Translations under genes and position numbers: made by a program
Assembly: GCA_004322045.1 (NCBI GenBank)
Contig: SCRN01000013.1
Coordinates: forward strand, 124,001-188,000
Reading direction: 5' to 3'
DNA from: Paraburkholderia sp.
GTDB lineage: Bacteria; Pseudomonadota; Gammaproteobacteria; Burkholderiales; Burkholderiaceae
DNA: 64,000 nucleotides
Shown here: positions 55,301 to 62,201 of the stretch, one piece after another
Position numbering within the stretch: the first letter of the stretch is position 1
Layout of the letters: each line of letters opens with the position of its first letter
The notes under the pieces: model-generated
What the model was told of the DNA's origin: nothing
Seen by the model: the letters and a program-made list of their open reading frames with translations, nothing else
Databases searched by the model: none

Positions 55301-56478
55301 TCGGCGTGAACGATGTGGCAGCGCTGAACGCGTATCTGCAGCAGCAATCGTTGCGAGCGCTCACGCTAGGCAAAGATGCGAAGACGTATTTGGCGGCGCT
55401 CGATGCCGCCGACGCGAATTCGCCGCTCGCGCAGCGTTGGCAGGCGATCGTCACCGATCTGGAGCGCTACCAGCTCAAGAACCCGAACAGCGGCTTGTTG
55501 ATGCTCGAGCAGTTCTTGCAGACGGTCGCGGCCGATCCGAACGCGACCGATTGCGTCGACCGCTTCCCGCCGCGCCCAGCCGGTGTGGGCGGAGATTACT
55601 TCACGACGCTGCACATGCGGCTTTACGATGGCCTGCTGACGCGCTGCGGCTCGAGTTATGCAAGTACGTTGAGCAGAGAGTGGGATGGCTTCGCCACCGT
55701 GTTCAATCAGAGCGTGGCTTGGCGCCGGCCGTTCAGCAGCCCCTCGCGGTCTGTAAAACTGAACGACGCGGACGCAATGCCTGCCGATTTCGGCGAGCTC
55801 GGTGCGGCTTTGAAGCGCTACGAACAGGTGGCTTCCTCGCTGCGTTCGGCTGGCGGCCCCGGCGCGCGGGCCATTCATGCGGAGGCGGTGCGCCGCTTCG
55901 TCGAGCAGTTCGATCCCGTCGATGCATTGCTCTCGCCGCTTTATCCCGCTGCGGACGGCACGACCGCGGGCTACGACGTCAACGTCGACTTCCGCGCCGA
56001 CCGCACGGCGGAAGTGGCCGGCAACCAACTGATCGATTGGACGATCCGCATGGGGGATCACAGCCTGTCGATGCAGGATGCCCCGCATTCGCTGCATTGG
56101 GAATACGGCATGCCGGTCACGCTCCTGCTGCGCTTTGCGAAGAATTCGCCGCTGGTGGCGAAGAACGATCCGGCCCAGCGCAATTTCGCGACCGATGGTC
56201 AGACGCTCACATGGCAGTTCACCGACCCATGGGCGTTGCTTTCCTTCGTTTCGGCACAGCGCGTAGCTGATACGACGGTGCGAGCAAGCGCTGGCGCATC
56301 GCTGCTGCGATTCGAATTTCCGCTTGAAACGACCATCCCAGCCGACGCGGCGCTTGTCTCGAAGTTTCCGCGCGGCCGTGTCTTCGTGCGTGTACGGATG
56401 ACGCCCGGCGGCAAGAAGATCCCGCTCGCGTGGCCGAGCAGCTTTCCGACTCACGCCCCGACCTGGAGCGCCTCATGA
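52318..56478 (+). CDS. tssM: T6SS inner-membrane protein TssM (IcmF), no Walker A
   Basis: Spans the envelope between TssL and TssJ. The 1,386-residue protein shows one N-terminal membrane helix (about 5-30) and another at about 425-448, then a large periplasmic part ending in the TssM C-terminal domain. Family TssMs usually have a hairpin of two N-terminal helices and a Walker A GxxGxGK(T/S) after VPW; here VPWVIVLNEGEDPRPLPIAQ lacks it, so ATP binding is probably lost. It follows tssL by 37 bases and overlaps tssA (ATGA 56475-56478). The start ATG 52318 has GGGGGCGG just upstream. Confidence 0.93.
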   Translation: MLTSNLFLLSVAVLIVVVLVVLGAIFWIAAHSAQNKPAADRKIVRLRTDSLRNAFRHAVELIEGNIASRSERYNVPWVIVLNEGEDPRPLPIAQAGVASVLSSEAANPAAIQGISWNFFDRGVVIDIKAAYLGSPDESSDEKPWDEFLSLCRNYRPQRPFDSVVVTVPASMLLADHPDARLELERHAKLAHRRLWLAQNRFAMRFAVYVVVTGCEDLEGFAGFARALPEPLRASMLGWSSPFDLSTTYQSSWVDAAMGGIERAVSDASAELFTLDTGMLDVQGCLLLPARVDAIRAQLQLYVDELMRPSAYHEPFFFRGIYLTGDSGELAQRGVEDRQQAGDAAALDAPEAIDPYEAPREPRFVAEPGADTEGLEHDGHDGGRALNDLMLQPAFLRDLFEKKIFLEYGLTRPSRSQHLTRPLLHRAVRWGAIAMLGGWTIGLTGATLVLSHRNPRLVAALNELHIDSQERDAAARGGEALPSDWYRKKTLSLIGMNDQHIGTLWTVFMPGSWSAFDDLDERVRARFEHEFGEIALTALEREMLLRVSRMTGVASDPSTGQLIAGGDCAAPALGSDSPVVSSLAVEDLPAMQAMQRYVSSVDQLDAALAAMQRLQRPSSGNEEALRLVVRYAFGVELQGNVAGSLRYFYRDASRRGGAYSADGTGGLNTPVIRDAVRCTFDKGAQQLDAQMFTGNPLLTAERAVTAQIDALSVGGVGLGDFAQTDGSYQAIVSGIDTQQRLLASGKAGWMHQAQFNPGPVWERTFVRATQNRLLGADLVAQTRERSATAFQAFTSEMAQRFGGPDGAIVWVDKDARYAVSPARLALRDGLAKLLAQPFMVAPRNLSLPTVADGSIVTWDRTRLDQAVAIGDERKKYLTDGLATLPDAVRPAVQQALDAQFARLVLDQVASAASVSPTDGDPNSAAFEAARPRLVKIRAALAEMGANAQASDLDMFVSSDAMQHLRLVDAMLTQSDLYATRPAYSGSTTVKPVLAAFGVNDVAALNAYLQQQSLRALTLGKDAKTYLAALDAADANSPLAQRWQAIVTDLERYQLKNPNSGLLMLEQFLQTVAADPNATDCVDRFPPRPAGVGGDYFTTLHMRLYDGLLTRCGSSYASTLSREWDGFATVFNQSVAWRRPFSSPSRSVKLNDADAMPADFGELGAALKRYEQVASSLRSAGGPGARAIHAEAVRRFVEQFDPVDALLSPLYPAADGTTAGYDVNVDFRADRTAEVAGNQLIDWTIRMGDHSLSMQDAPHSLHWEYGMPVTLLLRFAKNSPLVAKNDPAQRNFATDGQTLTWQFTDPWALLSFVSAQRVADTTVRASAGASLLRFEFPLETTIPADAALVSKFPRGRVFVRVRMTPGGKKIPLAWPSSFPTHAPTWSAS

Positions 56479-57581
56479 ATCCATCCGATCTGATCGAAGC
56501 CGAATTGAGTTTTGCCGTCGATCTGGCGCCGCTTCTGAGTCCGTTGCCGGAGGGAGACGGTGTAGGCGTATCGCTGCGGTCGGATCCGGTCTGGCAGCAG
56601 ATTCGCGACGCGCAACGCGAGGACGATCCGTCGCTGCCGATGGGGGAGTGGGAGCGCCCGCTCGTCAAGGCCGATTGGAATCTAGTCGCATCGCTCTGCG
56701 TCGAGGCGCTTCGTTCGCGCAGCAAGGACTTCCATCTTGCGGTTTGGTTGTGCGAGGCGTGGACGCGGCTGTACCGTCTCGAGGGCCTCGTGGCGGGCAT
56801 GCAGTTGCTGAACGATTTCGTCGATCGGTTCTGGGAGCATGCATACCCGCAAATCGACGGCGAAGACACGGACGCGCGCGCGGCTCCGCTTCATTGGATC
56901 GGCCGCCAGCTCGAAATCGTGCTGAAACTTCATGTGCCGTTGATCGGCCTGCCGGTCGAGCCGGGCTTCGTCAATCTCGACGATTGGCGCCGCGTCGTTG
57001 CGGCATCGATGCAGGAAGAGGACGGGCCGGCCACGCGCTTGCCGCGGGAGATGCTCGATCGCGAGGCGGCGCAAGGATCGAATCTCGCTTTGCTCCGACA
57101 GCTCGAGCGCACTGCTGGCACCGTGCTGGCCGCGATCGACGCGCTATCGCGCCGGCTCGACCATCATTTGGGCGACGAAGCGCCGAGCTTTACGCGGGTT
57201 GCGGCCACATTGAGCGAGCTGCAGCGTGCGGCGCGCGCGCTGCGCGGCAATCACGTTCTGGACGAACTGCCGGCGGCTGCGCGGTCGGAGCCCGATGAAG
57301 TTATCGCGATCGAACATGACGATACGCCACTGGAGGTTGATATGCAGCCACGAGTGCTACCCCTTACCCGCGAGCATATCGTCGATCGATCGCATGCTTA
57401 TCGGTTGCTCGAAGAGATTGCACGCTATCTTGCCGAGCATGAGCCTCATAGCCCCACGCCATATTTGTTGGCGCGCGCCGTTAGCTGGGGCCGCATGCCG
57501 CTGCCGGACCTGATGCGTGACATCGTCAGTCAGGAAGGCGATCTCGGCCGGTATATGGCGATGCTGGACGTAGAACTATAA
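56475..57581 (+). CDS. tssA: T6SS assembly protein TssA
   Basis: The 368 residues begin with an ImpA_N domain (about 1-170, with GVSLRSDPVWQQIRDAQREDDPSLP and the following WNLVASLCVEALRSRSKDFHLAVWL), which in the family primes the baseplate and tube. The C-terminal half has the helices IVDRSHAYRLLEEIARYLAEHEPHSPTPYLLARAV of the short TssA class. Start ATG 56475 overlaps the tssM stop. Last recognised core gene of the locus. Confidence 0.94.
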   Translation: MNPSDLIEAELSFAVDLAPLLSPLPEGDGVGVSLRSDPVWQQIRDAQREDDPSLPMGEWERPLVKADWNLVASLCVEALRSRSKDFHLAVWLCEAWTRLYRLEGLVAGMQLLNDFVDRFWEHAYPQIDGEDTDARAAPLHWIGRQLEIVLKLHVPLIGLPVEPGFVNLDDWRRVVAASMQEEDGPATRLPREMLDREAAQGSNLALLRQLERTAGTVLAAIDALSRRLDHHLGDEAPSFTRVAATLSELQRAARALRGNHVLDELPAAARSEPDEVIAIEHDDTPLEVDMQPRVLPLTREHIVDRSHAYRLLEEIARYLAEHEPHSPTPYLLARAVSWGRMPLPDLMRDIVSQEGDLGRYMAMLDVEL

Positions 57582-57608
57582 GCGCCGACGCGCGCGAGGG
57601 GGCGAACG

Positions 57609-58982
57609 ATGGCAAAGGTGCTGGCGTGGTGTGCGCAGACGATGGGATTCGATTTCCACCCGGCCAAGCATATGCCGGTGGGACTCGCGTCGATCCACCA
57701 GATGCGCGAGCGCGTGACGCGCATCTATGCGTTTATCGACGCGGGCGGCAGAAAATCGGGTGAACGGACGAACCTGATTTCGTATCCGATTTCGCTGCGT
57801 CCTTTCGACGCGAGCATGTTTCACTCGCAGGACGATTACGATGAGATGCCTGCGCATACGGAGCGGGGGCACCTGATCGCCGACGTGTACGGCGGCGACG
57901 ACGACGAGCGCAATCTCGTGCCGATGCCGCGGCTGTTCAACCAGCAGACGTGGAAGATGCAGGTGGAAGCGGCGCTGAGCACGCTGGCCGCCTCGCGCAC
58001 CGACGAGTTGCTGGGAATGAAGATCGATTGCCACTACGATGGGCTCGATCCACGGATTCCCTCGCGATATTCCGTGGATTTCTACACGTTCGGCAAGAAG
58101 AACGACCTGCGCATCCGCGCCGGTTGGGAAAACGTGCTTTCGAGTGCTAACGCGATCTTCGGTGATATCCCGCGCGGCTACCAAAGCTCGATCGGCTTGC
58201 TGTTCAATCCGTTCAACTTCAAGCATATGCGCACGCTCACGCTTACGCCCTCGCTGCCGGGGCCGATCGTGCCGGAGGACGTTTCCGTGGTGGGGACGAT
58301 GAGCCTCGCTACGCTGCGCGAGCTCGTGACGGAGTTGCGCGAGCCGTTGCTCAGGGCGCATGCGGTGGTGACGGCTATCGGGTGGCGCTTGGAGAATACG
58401 CGCGATGCGACCTTCTTCAGTTTCAAGCTGCCGCCGCCGCACCGCCGGCCATACGCCGCGCTGGACTATATGCTCGAGAACGACGTCCTGCAGCGCATTC
58501 ACCCGAAGTTGGAACGGATGACGCTCAGTCAATGTTTCCGTGCGAACGGCTTCGACGATTGGCAGCGCGAACTGATTTTCGCGGCAAATATGATCTTCCA
58601 CGGCTACGATGCGTTGCTCGTTTCCGATAATGAGGATGACGAGGTCTATCGAGAAGTCGAGGTGACGATGGATCTGAGTGCCGCGCCCGCTGCGCGCTCG
58701 ACGATGGGGCGTTACGAGTATGCGGTGCGCGAATGGGCGCAGGCGGTGAATTTGCCGTCGCACTACAGGGTGCCGCGCGGTGCGTTGTTTCTCGATTCGA
58801 CTGCGTTTGCACCGCAGGTGGATCACATCATTGCGAAGGCTGGATCGGGCAATGGGATCGATGCGTTTAGTAATGCGCAGGTGGTGAGTGGCCGGTGGAA
58901 TCGGGCGAAATCCGATGATGTCATCGAACCGGGGACGGTGGCGCATGTGCGGGAGTGGCGCAGTGCGCGTCGGCGGCTTTGA
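57609..58982 (+). CDS. Putative nuclease with two nuclease-like motifs, T6SS-linked
   Basis: The 457-residue soluble protein has no signal peptide. Residues about 83-160 match Endonuclease_NS_2 (DNA/RNA non-specific) features: RGHLIAD (H88), GGDDDERNLVPM (N102), N111 and W115 in FNQQTWK, then YDGLDPRIPSRYSVDFYT. Residues 402-436 look like an HNH motif: VDHIIAK (D405, H406), SNAQV (N422) and NRAKSD (N431). The middle (about 165-400) is unknown. It follows tssA by 27 bases and ends the locus; the next gene is convergent after 30 bases, with no room for an immunity gene downstream. An effector role is inference; DNA processing or anti-phage roles are possible. Confidence 0.7.
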   Translation: MAKVLAWCAQTMGFDFHPAKHMPVGLASIHQMRERVTRIYAFIDAGGRKSGERTNLISYPISLRPFDASMFHSQDDYDEMPAHTERGHLIADVYGGDDDERNLVPMPRLFNQQTWKMQVEAALSTLAASRTDELLGMKIDCHYDGLDPRIPSRYSVDFYTFGKKNDLRIRAGWENVLSSANAIFGDIPRGYQSSIGLLFNPFNFKHMRTLTLTPSLPGPIVPEDVSVVGTMSLATLRELVTELREPLLRAHAVVTAIGWRLENTRDATFFSFKLPPPHRRPYAALDYMLENDVLQRIHPKLERMTLSQCFRANGFDDWQRELIFAANMIFHGYDALLVSDNEDDEVYREVEVTMDLSAAPAARSTMGRYEYAVREWAQAVNLPSHYRVPRGALFLDSTAFAPQVDHIIAKAGSGNGIDAFSNAQVVSGRWNRAKSDDVIEPGTVAHVREWRSARRRL

Positions 58983-59012
58983 GATCCGAAACGAGCGGAT
59001 CCACGCCTGGCT

Positions 59013-60377
59013 CTAGCGGCGAGCGCTCCCTTCAAGCCCGCTCTCGCATTCGCTGTCCTTCAAATTTTCGACTAGCGCCTCAAAGCCATCCGGCATACCC
59101 GAAGCCGGTGAGCGCAAGATTAGACGTGCGCCGCCCGCCTGAGCGATTGCGTTCGCGATGGCCAGCCCGAGGCCACTCCCTTTGGCTGTCGTCACGCCGC
59201 GCTCAAATGGCTCGATCAGGCGGGAAAGTTTGTCTGCGGCCACGATAGGGCCGCGGTTTATGACGCTCAGCCGGCCTTCGTCCGAGAGCGCGACATCGAT
59301 TGCCTCCGTCTTGGCGCCGTGCTTGACCGCATTCTCAATGAGATTGCGCGCGAGTATGGCGAATGCGTCCGGGTCGATTCGCGAGCGCACGGCACGTTCC
59401 GGCAATTGCAGACGAAGCACGTTCGATCGCTCGGTACGCCCGATGTCCTCGACGACCATGTGAAGAACCGGCCGCAAGTCCTGCGCGGTATCTGCAAGGA
59501 CACGACCGCCCTCTGCCCGGGCTAGTTGCATGAGCTTTTCACTCAGGCGTGCCAGTGTGTGCAACGCCGCCTCGACGTTCCGCGCGCGCGTCTCGACCGG
59601 CGTACCTTTTGTTTCCGATATCAAGCGCTGCGTTTGCGCAAGGGCTGCGGCAATGGGCGTGCGAAGTTCGTGCGCGCTATTGGCGGTGAAACTGCGTTCA
59701 GCCGTCAGCGCGCGGTGCAGCCGCTGCATCAGATCATTCACCGAATCGGCAATGGGTTCGATTTCGGCCACCATCCCCGCCTTGCCCAGCGGGCTAAGGT
59801 CGTCGCGGCCTCTTGCGGCTATGCCGTCGCAGAACAGGCGGATCGGGCGCAGTCCGGAACGAACGACGAGCCACGCGCCGAGAAGACCCAGCGGAACGAT
59901 GAGTAGTAGCGGCTGCAAGGCGGCAAGCGCCGCGTCGACCCCGGCGCGATGACGAGCCTCTAAGGGCTCGGCTATGGTGAGCGACACCGTTCCCTGAAGT
60001 ACCGTCTCCGTGTAAAGCCGATGCGTACGGGTGGAGGTGAATCCGGGTTTGAGCGCCGGCGGAAAGATGGCCGGATTCGCGTCATGGGACTGGAGCAGGA
60101 TCTCGCCTGTCTGGCCGCGGACGATATACGTCAGTAATTCCCCGTGCGCTCGCACGCCCGCGATGCGCTCGGCAGCGCTCTGCTGATCGCGATCGAGCAC
60201 ATCCATTACTGCGAGCGGCACGATGCGCTGTGCCGTCTCCTGCAGCGCACTGTCCGACATCCGATCGATCTCTGCACGCAACACTCGAAACGCCGCGGTC
60301 GCCGCAACGAGCGAGAGCACCGCGAGGCCAATGGCGATCATCGCGGCCAGTCGTGCCTGAAGGCTGCGCAAGATCAC
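59013..60377 (-). CDS. Sensor histidine kinase
   Basis: The 454-residue inner-membrane kinase has two membrane helices (about 10-32 and 150-172) around a periplasmic sensor, a HAMP-like segment, the HisKA box SAHELRTPI (phosphorylated H236), an N-box LARNLIENAVKHG and a G-box GSGLGLAIA. The type is QseC/PmrB-like. Its start overlaps the stop of the response regulator by four bases, so the two form an operon. The sensed signal is unknown; the divergent PepSY genes are the likely targets. Confidence 0.93.
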   Translation of the reverse strand: MILRSLQARLAAMIAIGLAVLSLVAATAAFRVLRAEIDRMSDSALQETAQRIVPLAVMDVLDRDQQSAAERIAGVRAHGELLTYIVRGQTGEILLQSHDANPAIFPPALKPGFTSTRTHRLYTETVLQGTVSLTIAEPLEARHRAGVDAALAALQPLLLIVPLGLLGAWLVVRSGLRPIRLFCDGIAARGRDDLSPLGKAGMVAEIEPIADSVNDLMQRLHRALTAERSFTANSAHELRTPIAAALAQTQRLISETKGTPVETRARNVEAALHTLARLSEKLMQLARAEGGRVLADTAQDLRPVLHMVVEDIGRTERSNVLRLQLPERAVRSRIDPDAFAILARNLIENAVKHGAKTEAIDVALSDEGRLSVINRGPIVAADKLSRLIEPFERGVTTAKGSGLGLAIANAIAQAGGARLILRSPASGMPDGFEALVENLKDSECESGLEGSARR

Positions 60378-61036
60378 GACAATGGCCTGAGCTTGTATCC
60401 GAGCCCGCGCACCGTCTCGATGAGGTCGGCTCCGAGCTTCTTGCGCAGGCGGCTCATATGCACCTCGATCGTGTTGCTACCGATCTCGTCGTTGAACGAA
60501 TAAAGACGCTCCTCGAGGTGTGCTTTGGACAGAATCGCATTGGGACGCTGAATCAATGCCTCGAGCAACGCCCATTCGCTGGCAGTGAGAGAAACGGGAC
60601 TGCCTGCGCGGGTGATGCTGTGTGCGGCCAAATCGAGCGCGATATCGCCAAACGTCACCAGCGGATTGGGATTGCCCGCGTATCGCCGCGCCACGGCATT
60701 CACACGTGCCGACAGCTCTGAAAGGTCGAATGGTTTGACGAGGTAATCGTCCGCGCCCGCATTCAATCCGGCGATCCGGTCCGCGATTTGGTCAAGCGCA
60801 GTGAGGATGATGACGGGAACGGACGAGCCGCTCACGCGCAATTCGCGCAGAAAGTCTATCCCTTTGCCGTCCGGCAGCAGTAGGTCCAGCAAGATCAGAT
60901 CGTAGTTCGCGGCTTTGACATAGCGCCGGGCGTCGCGCAGCGTCGTCACATGGTCGGTGGAGTGTCCGTCCCGCGTGATTTGCTCATTGACCGCCTCTCC
61001 GAGCAAATTGTCGTCCTCGACAAGCAGCACTCTCAT
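60374..61036 (-). CDS. OmpR-family response regulator
   Basis: The 220 residues are a receiver domain (D51 phosphorylated; acidic pair in VEDDN; K near 101) and an OmpR/PhoB winged HTH (about 125-218, with NTIEVHMSRLRKKLG). It is the QseB/PmrA type. It is divergent from the PepSY gene, with candidate direct repeats between them. Confidence 0.94.
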   Translation of the reverse strand: MRVLLVEDDNLLGEAVNEQITRDGHSTDHVTTLRDARRYVKAANYDLILLDLLLPDGKGIDFLRELRVSGSSVPVIILTALDQIADRIAGLNAGADDYLVKPFDLSELSARVNAVARRYAGNPNPLVTFGDIALDLAAHSITRAGSPVSLTASEWALLEALIQRPNAILSKAHLEERLYSFNDEIGSNTIEVHMSRLRKKLGADLIETVRGLGYKLRPLS

Positions 61037-61054
61037 GCTTTCGTCCTGGTGAAG

Positions 61055-61090
61055 TTAACGCCAAGTCTGCGTCGCCAAGCTTACGCCAGG
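61055..61090. promoter_or_regulatory. Direct repeats, possible response-regulator site
   Basis: CGCCA occurs at 61059-61063, 61073-61077 and 61084-61088, each within a similar nine-base context (AACGCCAAG, GTCGCCAAG, TTACGCCAG). Spacings are 14 and 11 bases; the latter is typical of OmpR/PhoB-family half-sites. It lies 19-54 bases upstream of the response-regulator start. Confidence 0.4.
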
Positions 61091-61173
61091 ATGAAGAAAA
61101 ATCCTCGCGATCGCAAGGCTCGCTTCAGCTTCCGGCTGCATTGTAGCGACTGTCAGATAAACCGGAGATCAGC

Positions 61174-61632
61174 ATGATGCGCCGCTCACTTCTCAACGGC
61201 CTTGCAGTCGTATCGCTTCTTGCAGTCGGCGCAGGCGGCGCCGGCGTGGTCCTCGCGGACGATGCCTGCAATGTGCCGCTCTCCGATTGGAAGCCCGTCA
61301 AGGATCTCGATGCATTTGCCAAGGCGCAGGGCTGGAACGTGACCAGGATCAAGACTCATGATGGTTGCTACGAAGTCCGCGGAACGGATCGTCAGGGACG
61401 ACGCTTTAAAGCAAAGGTGAATCCCGCCACGCTCGCCGTCGTTCGAATGAAGACCGATGGCGACGAGCGATCCGATGAGGGGCATGGCGAGCACAAAGGG
61501 CGTGACGCAGGCGACGCAAGTGCCGCAAAGCCGGTCGCACCCAACAGCGCGCCTGGCAATCCGGCAAGCGCCGCTGCGCCAGCCGAAGGAATCCTGACAC
61601 CTGGGACACGGCCACGCGTTCAGATCCAGTAA
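61174..61632 (+). CDS. PepSY-domain exported protein
   Basis: The 152 residues start with a signal peptide (LLNGLAVVSLLAVGAGGAGVVLA, cleaved near ADDAC) and a PepSY_2-type domain (about 35-95, with VKDLDAFAKAQGWNVTRIKTHDGCYEVRGTD). The C-terminal 55 residues are low-complexity, Gly/Ala/Pro-rich. Two cysteines (in DACN and DGCY) may form a disulfide. It heads the plus-strand group that leads to the reductase fusion. Confidence 0.88.
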   Translation: MMRRSLLNGLAVVSLLAVGAGGAGVVLADDACNVPLSDWKPVKDLDAFAKAQGWNVTRIKTHDGCYEVRGTDRQGRRFKAKVNPATLAVVRMKTDGDERSDEGHGEHKGRDAGDASAAKPVAPNSAPGNPASAAAPAEGILTPGTRPRVQIQ

Positions 61633-61719
61633 GGGCTTGATGCACTTGCGCAAGAGGTTCCCGCATTGGAATCCGGATTGTCACTCTTGTCACTATTTTC
61701 ACTATCGAAAGGTCAAATC

Positions 61720-62193
61720 ATGAGCATCAAGTTTGCACTCCCTGTTGCGGTTATCGCCGGCGCACTCGCGATTCCGTCGATGGCTTCGGCGCGCCCGGTC
61801 ACGGTGGAGACTCAACTGAGCAGCTACGGCGGCGACGGCGCGTACGTCGTCATGTATGTCACCGATCGGGGCGGACGCTATCAAGGAACATTGTGGATGG
61901 CCGGGGACAAGGCCAAATACTACAAACACCTTCGAGACTGGTATCGGATGTCGGGTGGGAGCGCCACGCTCGACGGCGTGACGGGAGCCAGCGTTGGCGC
62001 CGGTAAGACGCTGCGGGCGACGCTGGACATCGCCGACGCGCTGATCGATGCAGGCTATGAGATCCACGTCGACACCGCGGTGGAAAAGATGAACGAGAAC
62101 CCGTCCGAGGTCGTCATTCCCCTGACGACGTCCGGCGCTGGGAAGCCGGTCAAAGGCCGTGGCTACGTGAAATCGTTCCGTTATACCCTCTGA
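61720..62193 (+). CDS. DUF2271 protein with a flavinylation motif
   Basis: The 157-residue protein has a signal peptide (to about A23, SMASA-RP) and a DUF2271 domain (WMAGDKAKYYKHLRDWYR, GYEIHVDTAVE). Residues 85-91 read DGVTGAS, which fits the ApbE FMN-transferase target Dxx(S/T)GA(S/T), so Thr88 may carry covalent FMN. Start ATG 61720 follows AAAGG. It lies eight bases before the PepSY reductase gene and probably works with it in periplasmic electron transfer; no ApbE gene is in the window. Confidence 0.85.
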   Translation: MSIKFALPVAVIAGALAIPSMASARPVTVETQLSSYGGDGAYVVMYVTDRGGRYQGTLWMAGDKAKYYKHLRDWYRMSGGSATLDGVTGASVGAGKTLRATLDIADALIDAGYEIHVDTAVEKMNENPSEVVIPLTTSGAGKPVKGRGYVKSFRYTL

Positions 62194-62201
62194 GAATCGA
62201 A

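Noticed and set aside
57576-58946. 456-codon minus-strand frame opposite the nuclease-like gene, considered as an immunity gene
   Set aside because: Antisense shadow with His/Arg-rich composition and no start signal.
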